A DNA stretch of 64,000 nt from Nemorincola caseinilytica (GCF_039540515.1 NZ_BAABFA010000004.1:62001-126000); one strand, 5' to 3'; positions 1-8,813 are shown, counted from the stretch's first letter. Numbers and translations: made by a program. Notes: generated by a model from the letters alone, not told the origin.

Positions 1-347
1 GTCTGCAGGTTCACCGGCGTATCGTTCACGAATGCCCTCGATTTCCCTGATGCCGCTATCTCCCGCCTTATGATGCATTGCGGCTCATGGTCCAGGTCGG
101 CCTTTTCCAGCGCCATGCGAAAGGTCTCATTGCCCGCCACATCGAAGTAGCCCTCCACTATCGATCGTTCCTCCTTGTTTATCAGTACCGATGTGTCGGC
201 CCGTTCGCCCAGTATCAGCGACAGCGCACCCAGTATTATACTCTTACCCGCACCCGTCTCGCCCGTTATGGTGTTCAGGCCCCTGCCGGGTTCCATCGTC
301 AGCTTATCTATTATGGCGTAGTTCCTTATAACTAACTTCTGCAGCAT
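1..347 (-). CDS. recN: DNA repair protein RecN, N-terminal part (cut by window edge)
   Basis: RecN is an SMC-like ATPase of double-strand break repair. The visible 115 residues begin MLQKLVIRNYAIIDKL and contain the Walker A motif GETGAGKSI near residues 28-36, followed by the RecN-typical ALSLILGERAD and, at the window edge, ASGKSRAFVNDTPVNL. The ATG lies at 345-347 on the minus strand. The coiled coil and the C-terminal ATPase half lie outside the window. No neighbour on the left can be seen; on the right an intergenic stretch of about 340 bases separates it from a divergent peptidase gene. The family call rests on the start motif and the Walker A context, which are highly characteristic. 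Confidence 0.95.
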   Translation of the reverse strand, partial: MLQKLVIRNYAIIDKLTMEPGRGLNTITGETGAGKSIILGALSLILGERADTSVLINKEERSIVEGYFDVAGNETFRMALEKADLDHEPQCIIRREIAASGKSRAFVNDTPVNLQ

Positions 348-419
348 TTTTCAGAGTTTATACTCCCGTTACGAAGGTCGTAAACAATAGCCTATGCACG
401 CATTACCATTGCAAAATAT

Positions 420-655
420 TTTGTGGGAATAGTGCCCGATTCACCTTATCCCCCCTGGCGCGGAGTTAGCGTAGCGCTCTCGTGCCTCACGCAGATGGGC
501 CGGTCTCCAGACCGGGGGTATAAGGACCGACCTTTACAGCCCTACCAAAGTAAGCGGGTCCCTGCTAACGCACAGGCCCGGCAAGGAGACCCGCTCAAGA
601 CATGAAGTGCTTTCTCACTTCTGCCCAAAGCACCTAGAAGGGCACTTTTTTATTA
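420..655 (+). other. Gene-free stretch with several hairpins; possible structured RNA or leader
   Basis: No convincing gene lies in the roughly 340 bases between recN and the S9 peptidase. The sequence is rich in inverted repeats. A 7-bp stem with a 2-nt turn lies at 500-515. A perfect 8-bp stem pairs 553-560 with 588-595 and encloses a small cctg/cagg hairpin at 561-576. A 7-bp stem pairs 607-613 with 627-633. The last stem competes with two other pairings, aagtgc 605-610 with gcactt 642-647, and cttct 618-622 with agaag 636-640, and a run of six T follows at 646-651. This looks like a structured transcript ending in a terminator or attenuator ahead of the peptidase gene. I could not match it to 6S RNA, tmRNA, RNase P RNA, SRP RNA or a riboswitch I know. 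Confidence 0.4.
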
Positions 656-688
656 TGTTTGTTGCCACATCAAAAAAAGACAGGCAAT

Positions 689-2845
689 ATGTACCTTCCT
701 CGTCCTTCGCGCAGTGCGGCATTCGCGCTGATGCTTTTTTCGCTCTCTTCTTTTGCCCAGCAAAAAAAGAAGAACTTCACCATAGCCGAGGCCACCAATG
801 GCATGGCCACCACGTTGGCGCCAAAGGGTATTAAGAACGCATCGTGGCAACCTGCCACCGGCTGCCTCTGGCAGAGCGACAAGGACGGCTGGAAGGTGAC
901 CGACTACAGCCGTTCGGCAGGCAAGCATATATATACGGTGCCTTTCGGCAAATACCCGGTAAGGGTGAGCGGTACGCCCACACTGCGCTGGCTGGAAGAG
1001 AACAGGGCCTACTTCGTGAATGGTACCGATGTGGTAATGGGTGTGCTGGAAGACGATACCTGGACCTGGACACATGCCGCCGAGCTACCCGCCAAGGCCG
1101 AGAACATAACGGTAGACAAAAGCCGCAACATAGCCTATACCATAGATAACAACTTATATGTACAGGAGCGCAGCACCCGCACCAAGCTGCCCGTCACCGA
1201 TGAGCAGGACAGGAACATCATCAGCGGCAAGGCCGTGCACCGCGATGAGTTCGGTATAGACAGGGGTATATTCTTCTCGCCCGCGGGCAACTACCTGGCC
1301 TACTACCGCATGGACCAGACAATGGTAAAGGACTATCCCATTGTGCGCTGGGGTACTACACCCGCTACCGCCGACATCATAAAATATCCCATGGCCGGTG
1401 GTGTGTCGCACGAGGTGACCCTGCGCGTATACAATGTGACCACCCGTAGCACGGTGACCCTGAACACCGGCACAAAGAATGCCGACCATTACCTTACGGC
1501 CGTTACCTGGAGCCCCGATGAACGCTACATATTCGTAGCCATCCTGAACCGTGAACAGAACCACCTGTGGCTCAATAAATACGATGCTGCTACCGGCGAT
1601 AAGGTAAAGACCCTCTTCGAAGAGACCGACGCGAAATATGTACACCCTACACACCCCCTCACCTTCGTTCCCGGCCACGATGACCAGTTCATATGGCATA
1701 GCGAGCGCGATGGCTACAATCACCTCTACCTCTACAATACCGATGGCAAGCTGCTGCGCAAACTCACCGGCGGCCGCTGGGTGGTGAACGAGCTGGCCGC
1801 CATCACCGCCGATGGCAGCAAGGCCATCATCACTACCTCCAAAGAGTCGCCTATGGAGAAACATGTGTACACCCTAGGCCTACAGGATGCCCGCCTGCAG
1901 CGTATAGACAAGGAGCCCGGTATGCACAATGTGAACGTAAGCGCCGACGGTGGGTATATACTGGATGTATACAGCAATGCCGATGTGCCCCGTAATACGG
2001 TAGTATATGGTGTGAACAAGCCCTTTGCCCACGAAGTGTTAAGGGCCGAGAACACCCTCACCGCCTATGACAGGCCACAGGTAAAAGAGGTGACCATTAC
2101 GGCCGCCGATGGTGTAACGCCCCTGTATGGCAAGCTGATACTGCCCACTGGTTTCGACCCCAAAAAGAAATATCCCGTTATAGTATACCTGTACAACGGC
2201 CCCAATGTGCAGTTGCTGCACAACAGTTTCCCCGCCAGCGGCAACCTGTGGTATGAGTATATGGCACAGCGCGGCTATATAGTATTCACTATGGATGGCC
2301 GTGGTAGCTGGAACCGTGGTCTTAAATTCGAGCAGGCCACCTTCCGCCACCTGGGCGATGTAGAGATAGCCGACCAGTTACGCGGTGTGGACTACTTGCG
2401 CTCATTGCCCTATGTAGACGCTAAACGTATGGGCGTACACGGCTGGAGCTATGGCGGCTTTATGACCACATCCCTCATGCTGCGTCGTCCCGGTGTGTTC
2501 AAGTGTGCGGTGGCCGGTGGCCCGGTGATGGACTGGAGCATGTATGAGGTGATGTATACCGAGCGCTACATGGATGTACCGGACGATAACCCCAAAGGTT
2601 ATGCCAATGCCAACCTGCTCACTAAGGTGAAGGACCTGGATGGCAAGTTCATGCTCATACATGGTACCGACGATGATGTGGTGGTATGGCAGCACAGCCT
2701 CAACTTCCTGAAGAAATGTGTGGACGAAGGTGTGCAGGTCGATTACTTCGTATATCCCGGCCACCAGCACAATGTGCGTGGCAAGGACCGCGTACACCTT
2801 ATGCAGAAGGTAACAGACTATTTCGACTTGTATCTGAGGCCATGA
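689..2845 (+). CDS. Secreted prolyl oligopeptidase family (S9) dipeptidyl peptidase
   Basis: A 718-residue serine peptidase of the S9/DPP-IV type, likely periplasmic or exported, that would trim dipeptides from peptides. The N-terminus (MYLPRPSRSAAFALMLFSLS, then SFAQQ) is a signal peptide; the ATG at 689 is chosen because the upstream in-frame TTG at 659 would add a polar tail ahead of it. Residues about 30-480 form the beta-propeller (DPPIV_N). The C-terminal hydrolase carries the nucleophile in HGWSYGGF (Ser near 587), the acid in HGTDDDV and the His in YPGHQHN. Length agrees with bacterial DPP-IV homologues. It may stand alone; the next gene starts 39 nt after its stop. The family is clear; the exact specificity is inferred. 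Confidence 0.92.
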   Translation: MYLPRPSRSAAFALMLFSLSSFAQQKKKNFTIAEATNGMATTLAPKGIKNASWQPATGCLWQSDKDGWKVTDYSRSAGKHIYTVPFGKYPVRVSGTPTLRWLEENRAYFVNGTDVVMGVLEDDTWTWTHAAELPAKAENITVDKSRNIAYTIDNNLYVQERSTRTKLPVTDEQDRNIISGKAVHRDEFGIDRGIFFSPAGNYLAYYRMDQTMVKDYPIVRWGTTPATADIIKYPMAGGVSHEVTLRVYNVTTRSTVTLNTGTKNADHYLTAVTWSPDERYIFVAILNREQNHLWLNKYDAATGDKVKTLFEETDAKYVHPTHPLTFVPGHDDQFIWHSERDGYNHLYLYNTDGKLLRKLTGGRWVVNELAAITADGSKAIITTSKESPMEKHVYTLGLQDARLQRIDKEPGMHNVNVSADGGYILDVYSNADVPRNTVVYGVNKPFAHEVLRAENTLTAYDRPQVKEVTITAADGVTPLYGKLILPTGFDPKKKYPVIVYLYNGPNVQLLHNSFPASGNLWYEYMAQRGYIVFTMDGRGSWNRGLKFEQATFRHLGDVEIADQLRGVDYLRSLPYVDAKRMGVHGWSYGGFMTTSLMLRRPGVFKCAVAGGPVMDWSMYEVMYTERYMDVPDDNPKGYANANLLTKVKDLDGKFMLIHGTDDDVVVWQHSLNFLKKCVDEGVQVDYFVYPGHQHNVRGKDRVHLMQKVTDYFDLYLRP

Positions 2846-2884
2846 GCGCTCTGATCATTCATTTTTTTTCTTACTTTTATCATC

Positions 2885-3385
2885 ATGAACATCAAAATAT
2901 CATTCCCTGCATTCGTTGCTGCTGCACTTTTTGTGGTGTCGGCGCAGCCCGTTCTGGCACAGTCCGAAAAAGAAGAACGCTCTTCTGAGAAGATGTACAA
3001 ACGCAAGTATTATACAGGTAAGGACGCCGACAGATACCGTGCCATGGATGATGTGAAATATCCCGAGGGTCGCAAGAGCCGCAAGCACAAGGACGATGAG
3101 GGCGTTGCCGGCCAGAGGCACGAGCACGAACCGCAAGCCATGCGCGAAGACGAAGGCCGCGGTAATGACAGGCCCGCTGCGCGTGGCGAACAGGAGGAAA
3201 GCCGCCCCACAGAAGGCAGGCGCACGCACGACCGCGATGCCCGCCCTGTGGCAGAAGAGCGTGAGGAAACCCATACTCACTCTCGCGATGCCGGAGATGG
3301 CGAACGCCATAGCCGCAGGAGCGAAGAACGCGGCAGCCGCAAAGAGATGAGGCGCCGTGCAAGAGAAGAGAAGTGGAATAAGTAA
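2885..3385 (+). CDS. Small secreted, highly charged protein of unknown function
   Basis: A 166-residue protein I do not recognise. It begins with a clear signal peptide (MNIKISFPAFVAAALFV..., cleavage likely after VLAQ). The rest is extremely hydrophilic and dominated by Glu, Arg, Lys, Asp and His, without hydrophobic stretches or cysteines, so it is probably disordered or a coiled, polyampholyte-like periplasmic protein. Repeated EER/RRSEER-like clusters appear towards the C-terminus, which ends RRRAREEKWNK. It follows the S9 peptidase after 39 nt and is closed by a terminator hairpin at 3417-3445. The signal peptide and the terminator support a real gene; the function is unknown. Confidence 0.7.
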   Translation: MNIKISFPAFVAAALFVVSAQPVLAQSEKEERSSEKMYKRKYYTGKDADRYRAMDDVKYPEGRKSRKHKDDEGVAGQRHEHEPQAMREDEGRGNDRPAARGEQEESRPTEGRRTHDRDARPVAEEREETHTHSRDAGDGERHSRRSEERGSRKEMRRRAREEKWNK

Positions 3386-3416
3386 TAAATACTTCTAAAA
3401 TATGTTGACATCATTG

Positions 3417-3445
3417 AGGGACGTTATTGCAACGTCCCTTTTTTT
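3417..3445 (+). terminator. Rho-independent terminator after the charged secreted protein gene
   Basis: A perfect 9-bp stem (agggacgtt at 3417-3425 and aacgtccct at 3431-3439) with a 5-nt loop is followed by a run of seven T ending at 3445. It would end transcription of the gene at 2885. It lies inside the longest open frame of the next gene, which argues that this gene starts downstream of it. Confidence 0.85.
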
Positions 3446-3446
3446 A

Positions 3447-3965
3447 GTGAATGATACCCTGTCAAAGACCATCATTATTGCCGGTGGGTTGTTCTTTGTC
3501 GCCTGTTCTCCGGTACTGGGACAGGCAGGCGGGCGTTTTTATATAGAGATAAACGATAATGGGGTAGACCATGGCTGCTACCATACTTACCGATATTTTG
3601 CAGATGATAGCGCGCTTACCATCACCTACTATTCGGAGCATGGCGATATGAATGACGAGAACTACAGGCCCGAGGTGCTTCTGGAGCATATACTGACACC
3701 TGCAGAGCGCAAAAGGCTTCGCTCATTGGTAGAGAAGTATGTCAGTGGTGGGCTCGTCACGGCCAGGCCGCCTGGCCTGAAAGAAAGGCCGTGCGATGAG
3801 GAACGGCAAATGTCTGTGGAAATGGCATGTGCCAAAAGATCGGGTAAGTGGCAGGTAAATGGCTATTACGACAAGAAGGTGGCGCGTTTGTTAGATGCGA
3901 TCGATGCATGCATCCCACCCGGTGAACAAGACCTGCGGATAATATATAAGCATGGGCGTTTTTAG
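3447..3965 (+). CDS. Secreted hypothetical protein
   Basis: A protein of 172 residues with no family I recognise. The open frame reaches back to an ATG at 3402, but a strong terminator at 3417-3445 sits there, so the GTG at 3447 is preferred. From it, the product starts with a signal peptide (VNDTLSKTIIIAGGLFFVAC, then SPVLGQ). An Ala-Cys in that region hints weakly at a lipoprotein, but the lipobox position -3 is Phe. The mature part has alternating beta-like segments such as GRFYIEINDNG and a few cysteines. It is followed by about 130 nt before lepA, which has its own promoter. The reading frame is long and the signal peptide fits well; the start and function are uncertain. Confidence 0.6.
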   Translation: MNDTLSKTIIIAGGLFFVACSPVLGQAGGRFYIEINDNGVDHGCYHTYRYFADDSALTITYYSEHGDMNDENYRPEVLLEHILTPAERKRLRSLVEKYVSGGLVTARPPGLKERPCDEERQMSVEMACAKRSGKWQVNGYYDKKVARLLDAIDACIPPGEQDLRIIYKHGRF

Positions 3966-4015
3966 CTTAGCGGACATTTTCCCGAGATATCATATCATGG
4001 TCATCTCTTATCCTA

Positions 4016-4048
4016 TTGGCCAAGGTTCAAACTTAATCCGTACCTTTG
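4016..4048 (+). promoter_or_regulatory. Bacteroidota-type promoter of lepA
   Basis: A -33 TTG at 4016-4018 is followed after 22 nt by TACCTTTG at 4041-4048, matching the TTG-N(17-23)-TAnnTTTG consensus for the primary sigma factor in this phylum. Transcription would start near 4055, about 37 nt before the lepA ATG. Confidence 0.7.
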
Positions 4049-4091
4049 CACGCCCTAAAGTGCGCCTGTTCGCGTGGTGGGAAAGAATAAT

Positions 4092-5885
4092 ATGAAGAAC
4101 ATACGGAATTTTTGCATCATAGCTCATATAGACCACGGTAAAAGCACGCTGGCCGATCGCCTGCTGGAACATACCAAGACCATCTCTTCCCGCGAAATGC
4201 AGGCCCAGGTGCTCGATGATATGGACCTGGAACGTGAGAAGGGTATCACCATCAAGAGCCATGCTATACAGATGGACTATGAGTATAAGGGCGAAAAGTA
4301 TACGCTGAACCTCATAGATACTCCCGGCCACGTCGACTTCAGCTATGAGGTGAGCCGCGCGCTGGCCGCCTGCGAAGGCGCCCTGCTGCTGGTAGATGCC
4401 AGCCAGGGTATACAGGCGCAGACCATCAGCAACCTGTACCTGGCCCTCGATAACGACCTTGAGATAATACCCGTTATCAACAAGATAGACATGGACGGCG
4501 CCATGATACCCGAGGTGACCGACCAGATAGTGGACCTGATAGGCTGCGACCCGGCCGATATAGTACTGGCCAGTGGCAAAAGCGGTATAGGTATAGAAGA
4601 GATAATGACCGCGGTAATAGAGCGTATACCTGCTCCCAAGGGCGACCCCGAGGCGCCACTGCAGGCGGTGATATTCGATAGTGTGTTCAACTCTTTCCGT
4701 GGTATCATTGCCTACTTCCGTGTGTTCAACGGTACTATAAAGAAGAACGAGAAAGTGCTCTTCGTACATACCGATGCCGAGTATAATGCCGATGAAGTAG
4801 GTATCATGAAGCTGGCCCTTACACCCAAGAACGAAGTAAAGGCAGGCGATGTGGGCTACATCATCACCGGTATCAAGAATGCGAAAGAAGTAAAGGTGGG
4901 CGATACCATAACAAGTGTATCCAACCCTACGCAGGAAAGTGTAAAGGGCTTCCAGGAAGTGAAGCCAATGGTGTTCGCAGGTATATACCCCGTAAGCACC
5001 GATGACTTTGAAGACCTGCGCGACTGTATGGAAAAGCTACAGCTCAATGATGCCTCGCTCACCTTTGAGCCGGAGACATCACAGGCGCTGGGCTTCGGTT
5101 TCCGTTGCGGTTTCCTGGGCATGCTGCACATGGAGATCATACAGGAACGCCTGGAACGCGAGTTCAACCAGACAGTTATCACCACCGTGCCCAACGTGGG
5201 CTTCCGCGCCTACACCACGCGCGATAAGAACAAGATGATAACGGTGAACAACCCCAGCGAAATGCCCTCTCCCAACCATGTAGACAGGATAGAGGAGCCG
5301 TTCATCCGTGCGCAGATCATTACCCTGCCAGAGTATATAGGTAACATCATGAGCCTGTGCCTGGGAAAGCGTGGCCTGCTTATCAACCAGCATTATCTTA
5401 CTCCTACGCGCGTAGAGCTCATATTCGAAATGCCGCTGGCCGAGATCGTGTTCGATTTTTATGATAAGCTCAAGTCTTGCACGCGCGGTTACGCATCATT
5501 CGACTACAACCCGCTCGACTATCGTGAGAGCGACATAGTGAAAATGGACATACTGCTGAATGGCGAACAGGTAGATGCCTTGAGTGCGCTCATACATCGC
5601 GGTCGCGCCGAGGATTTTGGCCGCAAGCTGTGTACAAAGCTGAAGGAGCTGCTGCCACGCCAGCAGTTCGTAATAGCCATACAGGCAGCCATAGGCGCCA
5701 AGATAGTAGCGCGTGAGACCATAAGCGCTATGCGCAAAGACGTGACCGCCAAGTGTTATGGCGGCGACATAAGCCGTAAGCGCAAGCTGCTGGAAAAGCA
5801 GAAAGAAGGTAAGAAGCGCATGCGTCAGATAGGCAGTGTAGATGTGCCGCAGGAGGCCTTCCTTGCAGTATTGAAGCTAGACTAG
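4092..5885 (+). CDS. lepA: Elongation factor 4 (LepA), ribosome-associated GTPase
   Basis: LepA/EF4 is a translational GTPase that acts on stalled or mispositioned ribosomes. The 597-residue product begins MKNIRNFCIIAHIDHGKST, the usual start of the family, so the ATG at 4092 is chosen over an in-frame GTG at 4074. G motifs are in place: P-loop at residues 10-18, DTPGHVD from residue 76, NKID at 130-133. EF-G-like domains II, III and V follow, and then the LepA-specific C-terminal domain with GGDISRKRKLLEKQKEGKK, the conserved LepA tail. The length is typical. It has its own promoter at 4016-4048 and appears monocistronic. Confidence 0.98.
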   Translation: MKNIRNFCIIAHIDHGKSTLADRLLEHTKTISSREMQAQVLDDMDLEREKGITIKSHAIQMDYEYKGEKYTLNLIDTPGHVDFSYEVSRALAACEGALLLVDASQGIQAQTISNLYLALDNDLEIIPVINKIDMDGAMIPEVTDQIVDLIGCDPADIVLASGKSGIGIEEIMTAVIERIPAPKGDPEAPLQAVIFDSVFNSFRGIIAYFRVFNGTIKKNEKVLFVHTDAEYNADEVGIMKLALTPKNEVKAGDVGYIITGIKNAKEVKVGDTITSVSNPTQESVKGFQEVKPMVFAGIYPVSTDDFEDLRDCMEKLQLNDASLTFEPETSQALGFGFRCGFLGMLHMEIIQERLEREFNQTVITTVPNVGFRAYTTRDKNKMITVNNPSEMPSPNHVDRIEEPFIRAQIITLPEYIGNIMSLCLGKRGLLINQHYLTPTRVELIFEMPLAEIVFDFYDKLKSCTRGYASFDYNPLDYRESDIVKMDILLNGEQVDALSALIHRGRAEDFGRKLCTKLKELLPRQQFVIAIQAAIGAKIVARETISAMRKDVTAKCYGGDISRKRKLLEKQKEGKKRMRQIGSVDVPQEAFLAVLKLD

Positions 5886-5943
5886 AAACACGCGCAGAAT
5901 GAAATATATACCCCTTATTGCATTCTCACAATAGCTTCCTACT

Positions 5944-6588
5944 ATGAAGGTCCTTATAAGGCAGGTATGGTGCCTGATGTTCGTTCTGCTTGTACTTCCC
6001 CTGTGTGTATCTGCCCAGGGCAAAGCGGTGAACCCGCTTGCTGCCTATAGCGATGAGTGGAAAGACCCCAAATTCAATGCCTGCAATACGGCTGCCAATA
6101 CCAAGTACCTTTCTGCCGATGAGAAGGAACTGGTATGGATACTGAACATGGCGCGTACCGAGCCTGCCTTGTTCGCAAAGACCGTAGTACGCCCCTATAG
6201 CGAGCGCAATGATATAGACATGACATCTGCTAAGTACTACCTGTCGCTCATGAAGCAGATGCGCAACCAGGAACCGCTCTCTATCCTCCAGCCCGACCAG
6301 CAGTGTTTTACCAGTGCCGAATGCCATGCTACCACATCGGGCAAGAACGGCTATACAGGGCACGACCGCCAGACGCAGCGCTGCAGGGATGTGCGCAAGT
6401 TCAATGGTGAATGCTGTAGCTATGGTGTGGAAGAGCCGGTAGGGGTAGTGGTGACACTGCTGGTAGATGAAGATGTGCCCTCCCTGGGCCATCGCAATAT
6501 ATTGCTGGGCAGCTACGCCAGGATAGGGGTGGCCATGCGCCCGCACAAAGGCTACCGCATCAATACCGTGCTCGATCTACTGCGATAG
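5944..6588 (+). CDS. Secreted CAP-domain (SCP/PR-1-like) protein
   Basis: A 214-residue exported protein. The first 25 residues form a signal peptide (MKVLIRQVWCLMFVLLVLPL, then CVSAQG). The rest fits the CAP superfamily: the helix LVWILNMARTEPALFA, a central TSAECHATTSGKNGYTGH segment and the final GHRNILLG signature near the C-terminus, where CAP proteins carry their conserved His. Several cysteines (for example CFTSAEC and ECCSYG) could form disulfides. CAP proteins have varied roles and are often not enzymes, so no activity is claimed. It is transcribed in the same direction as lepA, 58 nt after it. Confidence 0.8.
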   Translation: MKVLIRQVWCLMFVLLVLPLCVSAQGKAVNPLAAYSDEWKDPKFNACNTAANTKYLSADEKELVWILNMARTEPALFAKTVVRPYSERNDIDMTSAKYYLSLMKQMRNQEPLSILQPDQQCFTSAECHATTSGKNGYTGHDRQTQRCRDVRKFNGECCSYGVEEPVGVVVTLLVDEDVPSLGHRNILLGSYARIGVAMRPHKGYRINTVLDLLR

Positions 6589-6685
6589 ATGGTCTCATTT
6601 GCTGAATATTCTCATGTACGGCCGTACTATGATATAACATTCCTTTTTGTGCTTTTTTGAGTAGCTTTATACAAAACATATCTGT

Positions 6686-8455
6686 ATGGAGACATTAGCA
6701 GCTATAGCAGGTGGTTCGTTCCTTATTCAGCCATCTGTACCAGAGAGCACATACACGCCGGAAGACTTTACCGAAGAGCATCACATGATCATACAGATGT
6801 GCGAAGAGTTCCTTGAAAAAGAGGTGCTGCCACATTTGATAGAGATCGATCAGCAGAAAGATAACATCATGCCCCGCCTGCTAGATAAGGCAGGCGAACT
6901 GGGCCTGCTGGGCGCTGCCTTCCCTGAGAAGTATGGTGGCCTTGGCAAGGATTTCGTTACCGCTACACTGGTGAATGAATGCCTGGGTAGCGGCCACTCG
7001 TTCGCGGTGGCCATGGCCGCGCACAATGGTATAGGCTCTCTGCCCATACTTTACTTCGGTACAGAAGAGCAGAAGCAGAAGTACATTCCCAAGCTGGCAA
7101 CGGGCGAAATGAAGGGCGCCTACGCACTTACCGAACCCAATTCGGGCTCTGATGCGCTTGCGGCCAGTACCACAGCCAGGCTAACGCCCGATGGTAAAGG
7201 ATATGCCATCACCGGGCAGAAGATATGGATCACCAACGGTGGTTTTGCCGATGTGTTCACTGTTTTTGCCAAAGAGGGTGGCGACAAGTTCACTGCCTTC
7301 ATAGTAGAGCGCGGTACGCCCGGCTTATCTTTTGGCGAGGAAGAGCACAAGATGGGTATCAAAGGCAGCAGTACGCGGCAATTGTTCTTCGAGAACTGTA
7401 TAGTGCCCAAAGAAAATGTACTGGGGGAGATAGGGAAGGGGCACATCATAGCCTTCAATATACTGAACATTGGCAGGCTGAAGCTGTGCGCTGCAGCGCT
7501 TGGTGGCGCCAAACGCGCTACGGGTGTGGCCATACAATATGCTAAGACCCGTGAGCAGTTCAAGGTGCCTATAGCCTCGTTCGGCGCCATACAGCACAAG
7601 CTGGCCGAGATGGCCATACGCGTGTTCGCGGCCGATACGGCGCTATACCGTACCGCCAGCTGGATAGATGATAAGGAACATGAGCTGGAACAGGCCGGCA
7701 GACCCGATGCGCTATTGGGTGCGGCCGAAGAGTATGCCATAGAATGCGCCATGCTGAAAGTGCTGGGCTCTGAAGCGCTAGACTATGTGGTAGATGAGGG
7801 TGTGCAGATACACGGTGGCAATGGTTTTTCTGACGAATACAATATTTCTCGCGCATACCGCGATAGCCGCATCAATCGCATCTTCGAGGGTACCAATGAG
7901 ATAAACAGGCTGCTGACGCTGGATATGTACCTGAAGCGTGCCATGAAGGGCCGCATAGACCTGATGAAGCCCGCCATGGCCGTGCAGCAGGAGCTGATGA
8001 GCATCCCAGACTTCGGCGAAGATGATGCGCCTTTTGCTATAGAACAGAAGACCATAGCCAACTTCAAGAAAGGCATACTGATGTGTGCCGGCGCAGCGGC
8101 GCAGCAGCTTATGATGCAACTGGAACATGAGCAGGAGATACTGATGAACATTGCTGATATGGCGATAGATACCTTCCAGGCCGAAAGCACACTGCTGCGT
8201 GCTATGAAGATGACCAATAGCGGCCATGCCAATGCCGAACTTGCTGCAGATATAGCGCGCACATTCATTTACGATGCTGCCGACCGTATCAATGTAGCAG
8301 GCCGCAATGCCATCAATGCCTTTGCTACCGGCGATACACAACGTATGATGCTGCTGGGTATGAAACGTTTCACCAAAGCGGGAAATTTCAATACAAAGGA
8401 TGCCCGGCGCAGGATAGCGGCAAAGCTTATAGAAGAGGGCAAATACTGCTTCTGA
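6686..8455 (+). CDS. Acyl-CoA dehydrogenase with C-terminal extension
   Basis: A 589-residue flavin enzyme that oxidises acyl-CoA to trans-2-enoyl-CoA in fatty acid beta-oxidation. N-terminal helical, middle beta and C-terminal helical domains are visible: AYALTEPNSGSDA and ITGQKIWITNGG mark FAD and substrate contacts, and the catalytic Glu is the one in RIFEGTNEINR. About 170 residues follow the core and form the extra C-terminal domain seen in very-long-chain-type enzymes and in many Bacteroidota homologues, so chain-length preference is probably long (inference). It ends at a bidirectional hairpin at 8482-8516, opposite atpC, and no partner gene of beta-oxidation is adjacent. Confidence 0.93.
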   Translation: METLAAIAGGSFLIQPSVPESTYTPEDFTEEHHMIIQMCEEFLEKEVLPHLIEIDQQKDNIMPRLLDKAGELGLLGAAFPEKYGGLGKDFVTATLVNECLGSGHSFAVAMAAHNGIGSLPILYFGTEEQKQKYIPKLATGEMKGAYALTEPNSGSDALAASTTARLTPDGKGYAITGQKIWITNGGFADVFTVFAKEGGDKFTAFIVERGTPGLSFGEEEHKMGIKGSSTRQLFFENCIVPKENVLGEIGKGHIIAFNILNIGRLKLCAAALGGAKRATGVAIQYAKTREQFKVPIASFGAIQHKLAEMAIRVFAADTALYRTASWIDDKEHELEQAGRPDALLGAAEEYAIECAMLKVLGSEALDYVVDEGVQIHGGNGFSDEYNISRAYRDSRINRIFEGTNEINRLLTLDMYLKRAMKGRIDLMKPAMAVQQELMSIPDFGEDDAPFAIEQKTIANFKKGILMCAGAAAQQLMMQLEHEQEILMNIADMAIDTFQAESTLLRAMKMTNSGHANAELAADIARTFIYDAADRINVAGRNAINAFATGDTQRMMLLGMKRFTKAGNFNTKDARRRIAAKLIEEGKYCF

Positions 8456-8481
8456 TAGAGAAAGAACGCAAAGTCATAAAC

Positions 8482-8516
8482 AATAACGGCTGCCTCTTGT
8501 GGAGACAGCCGTTATT
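8482..8516. terminator. Bidirectional hairpin terminator between acyl-CoA dehydrogenase and atpC
   Basis: A perfect 11-bp stem (aataacggctg at 8482-8492 and cagccgttatt at 8506-8516) lies between the convergent ends of the acyl-CoA dehydrogenase gene and atpC. It could serve both directions. Confidence 0.75.
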
Positions 8517-8542
8517 CGTTTTACAGACCTTGTTCAGTTCAC

Positions 8543-8803
8543 TTAGTCTATAGCAGTGGCATCTTCTATCAGTACGCTCACATTATCGTTCAGCACCTCT
8601 ACGAAACCTGCCGATATATCGTAGGTCTCGGTATTGTTCATGCTCTTGTCCTTCAGCACTTTCATGCGGCCCTTGCCCAGTGATGCAATGAGCGGAGCAT
8701 GCTTCTCTAGTATCTCGAAAGAACCATTGGTGCCGGGCAGCTGTATACCATATACCTTACCGCTGTATACCTTATGCTCTGGTGTTAATATCTCTAAGTT
8801 CAT
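8543..8803 (-). CDS. atpC: F1F0 ATP synthase epsilon subunit, short form
   Basis: The 86-residue product starts MNLEILTPEHKVYSGKV and contains GTNGSFEILEKHAPLIASLG, the beta-sandwich signature of epsilon. It ends soon after that domain (NVSVLIEDATAID), so the C-terminal helical hairpin that inhibits ATP hydrolysis in E. coli is absent. Short epsilon subunits of this kind are usual in Bacteroidota. It follows atpD on the minus strand after about 107 nt of repeat-rich DNA and is probably cotranscribed from the atpD promoter. No other ATP synthase gene is in the window, in line with the split arrangement in the phylum. Confidence 0.95.
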   Translation of the reverse strand: MNLEILTPEHKVYSGKVYGIQLPGTNGSFEILEKHAPLIASLGKGRMKVLKDKSMNNTETYDISAGFVEVLNDNVSVLIEDATAID

Positions 8804-8813
8804 TTTCGTGTTG

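Noticed and set aside
423..605. A 60-codon open frame upstream of the S9 peptidase
   Set aside because: It runs through the inverted repeats, has no domain or start signal and looks like a chance frame.
420..655. tmRNA, RNase P RNA, SRP RNA, TPP or SAM riboswitch
   Set aside because: I looked for the conserved cores of these RNAs and none is present; only a short ggcaa-like string recalls SAM-I.
1154..1864. A 236-codon minus-strand open frame
   Set aside because: It is antisense to the S9 peptidase, whose motifs are complete on the plus strand.
3402..3446. ATG at 3402 as the start of the secreted hypothetical protein
   Set aside because: A terminator hairpin with T run lies directly after it, and the signal peptide fits only from the GTG at 3447.
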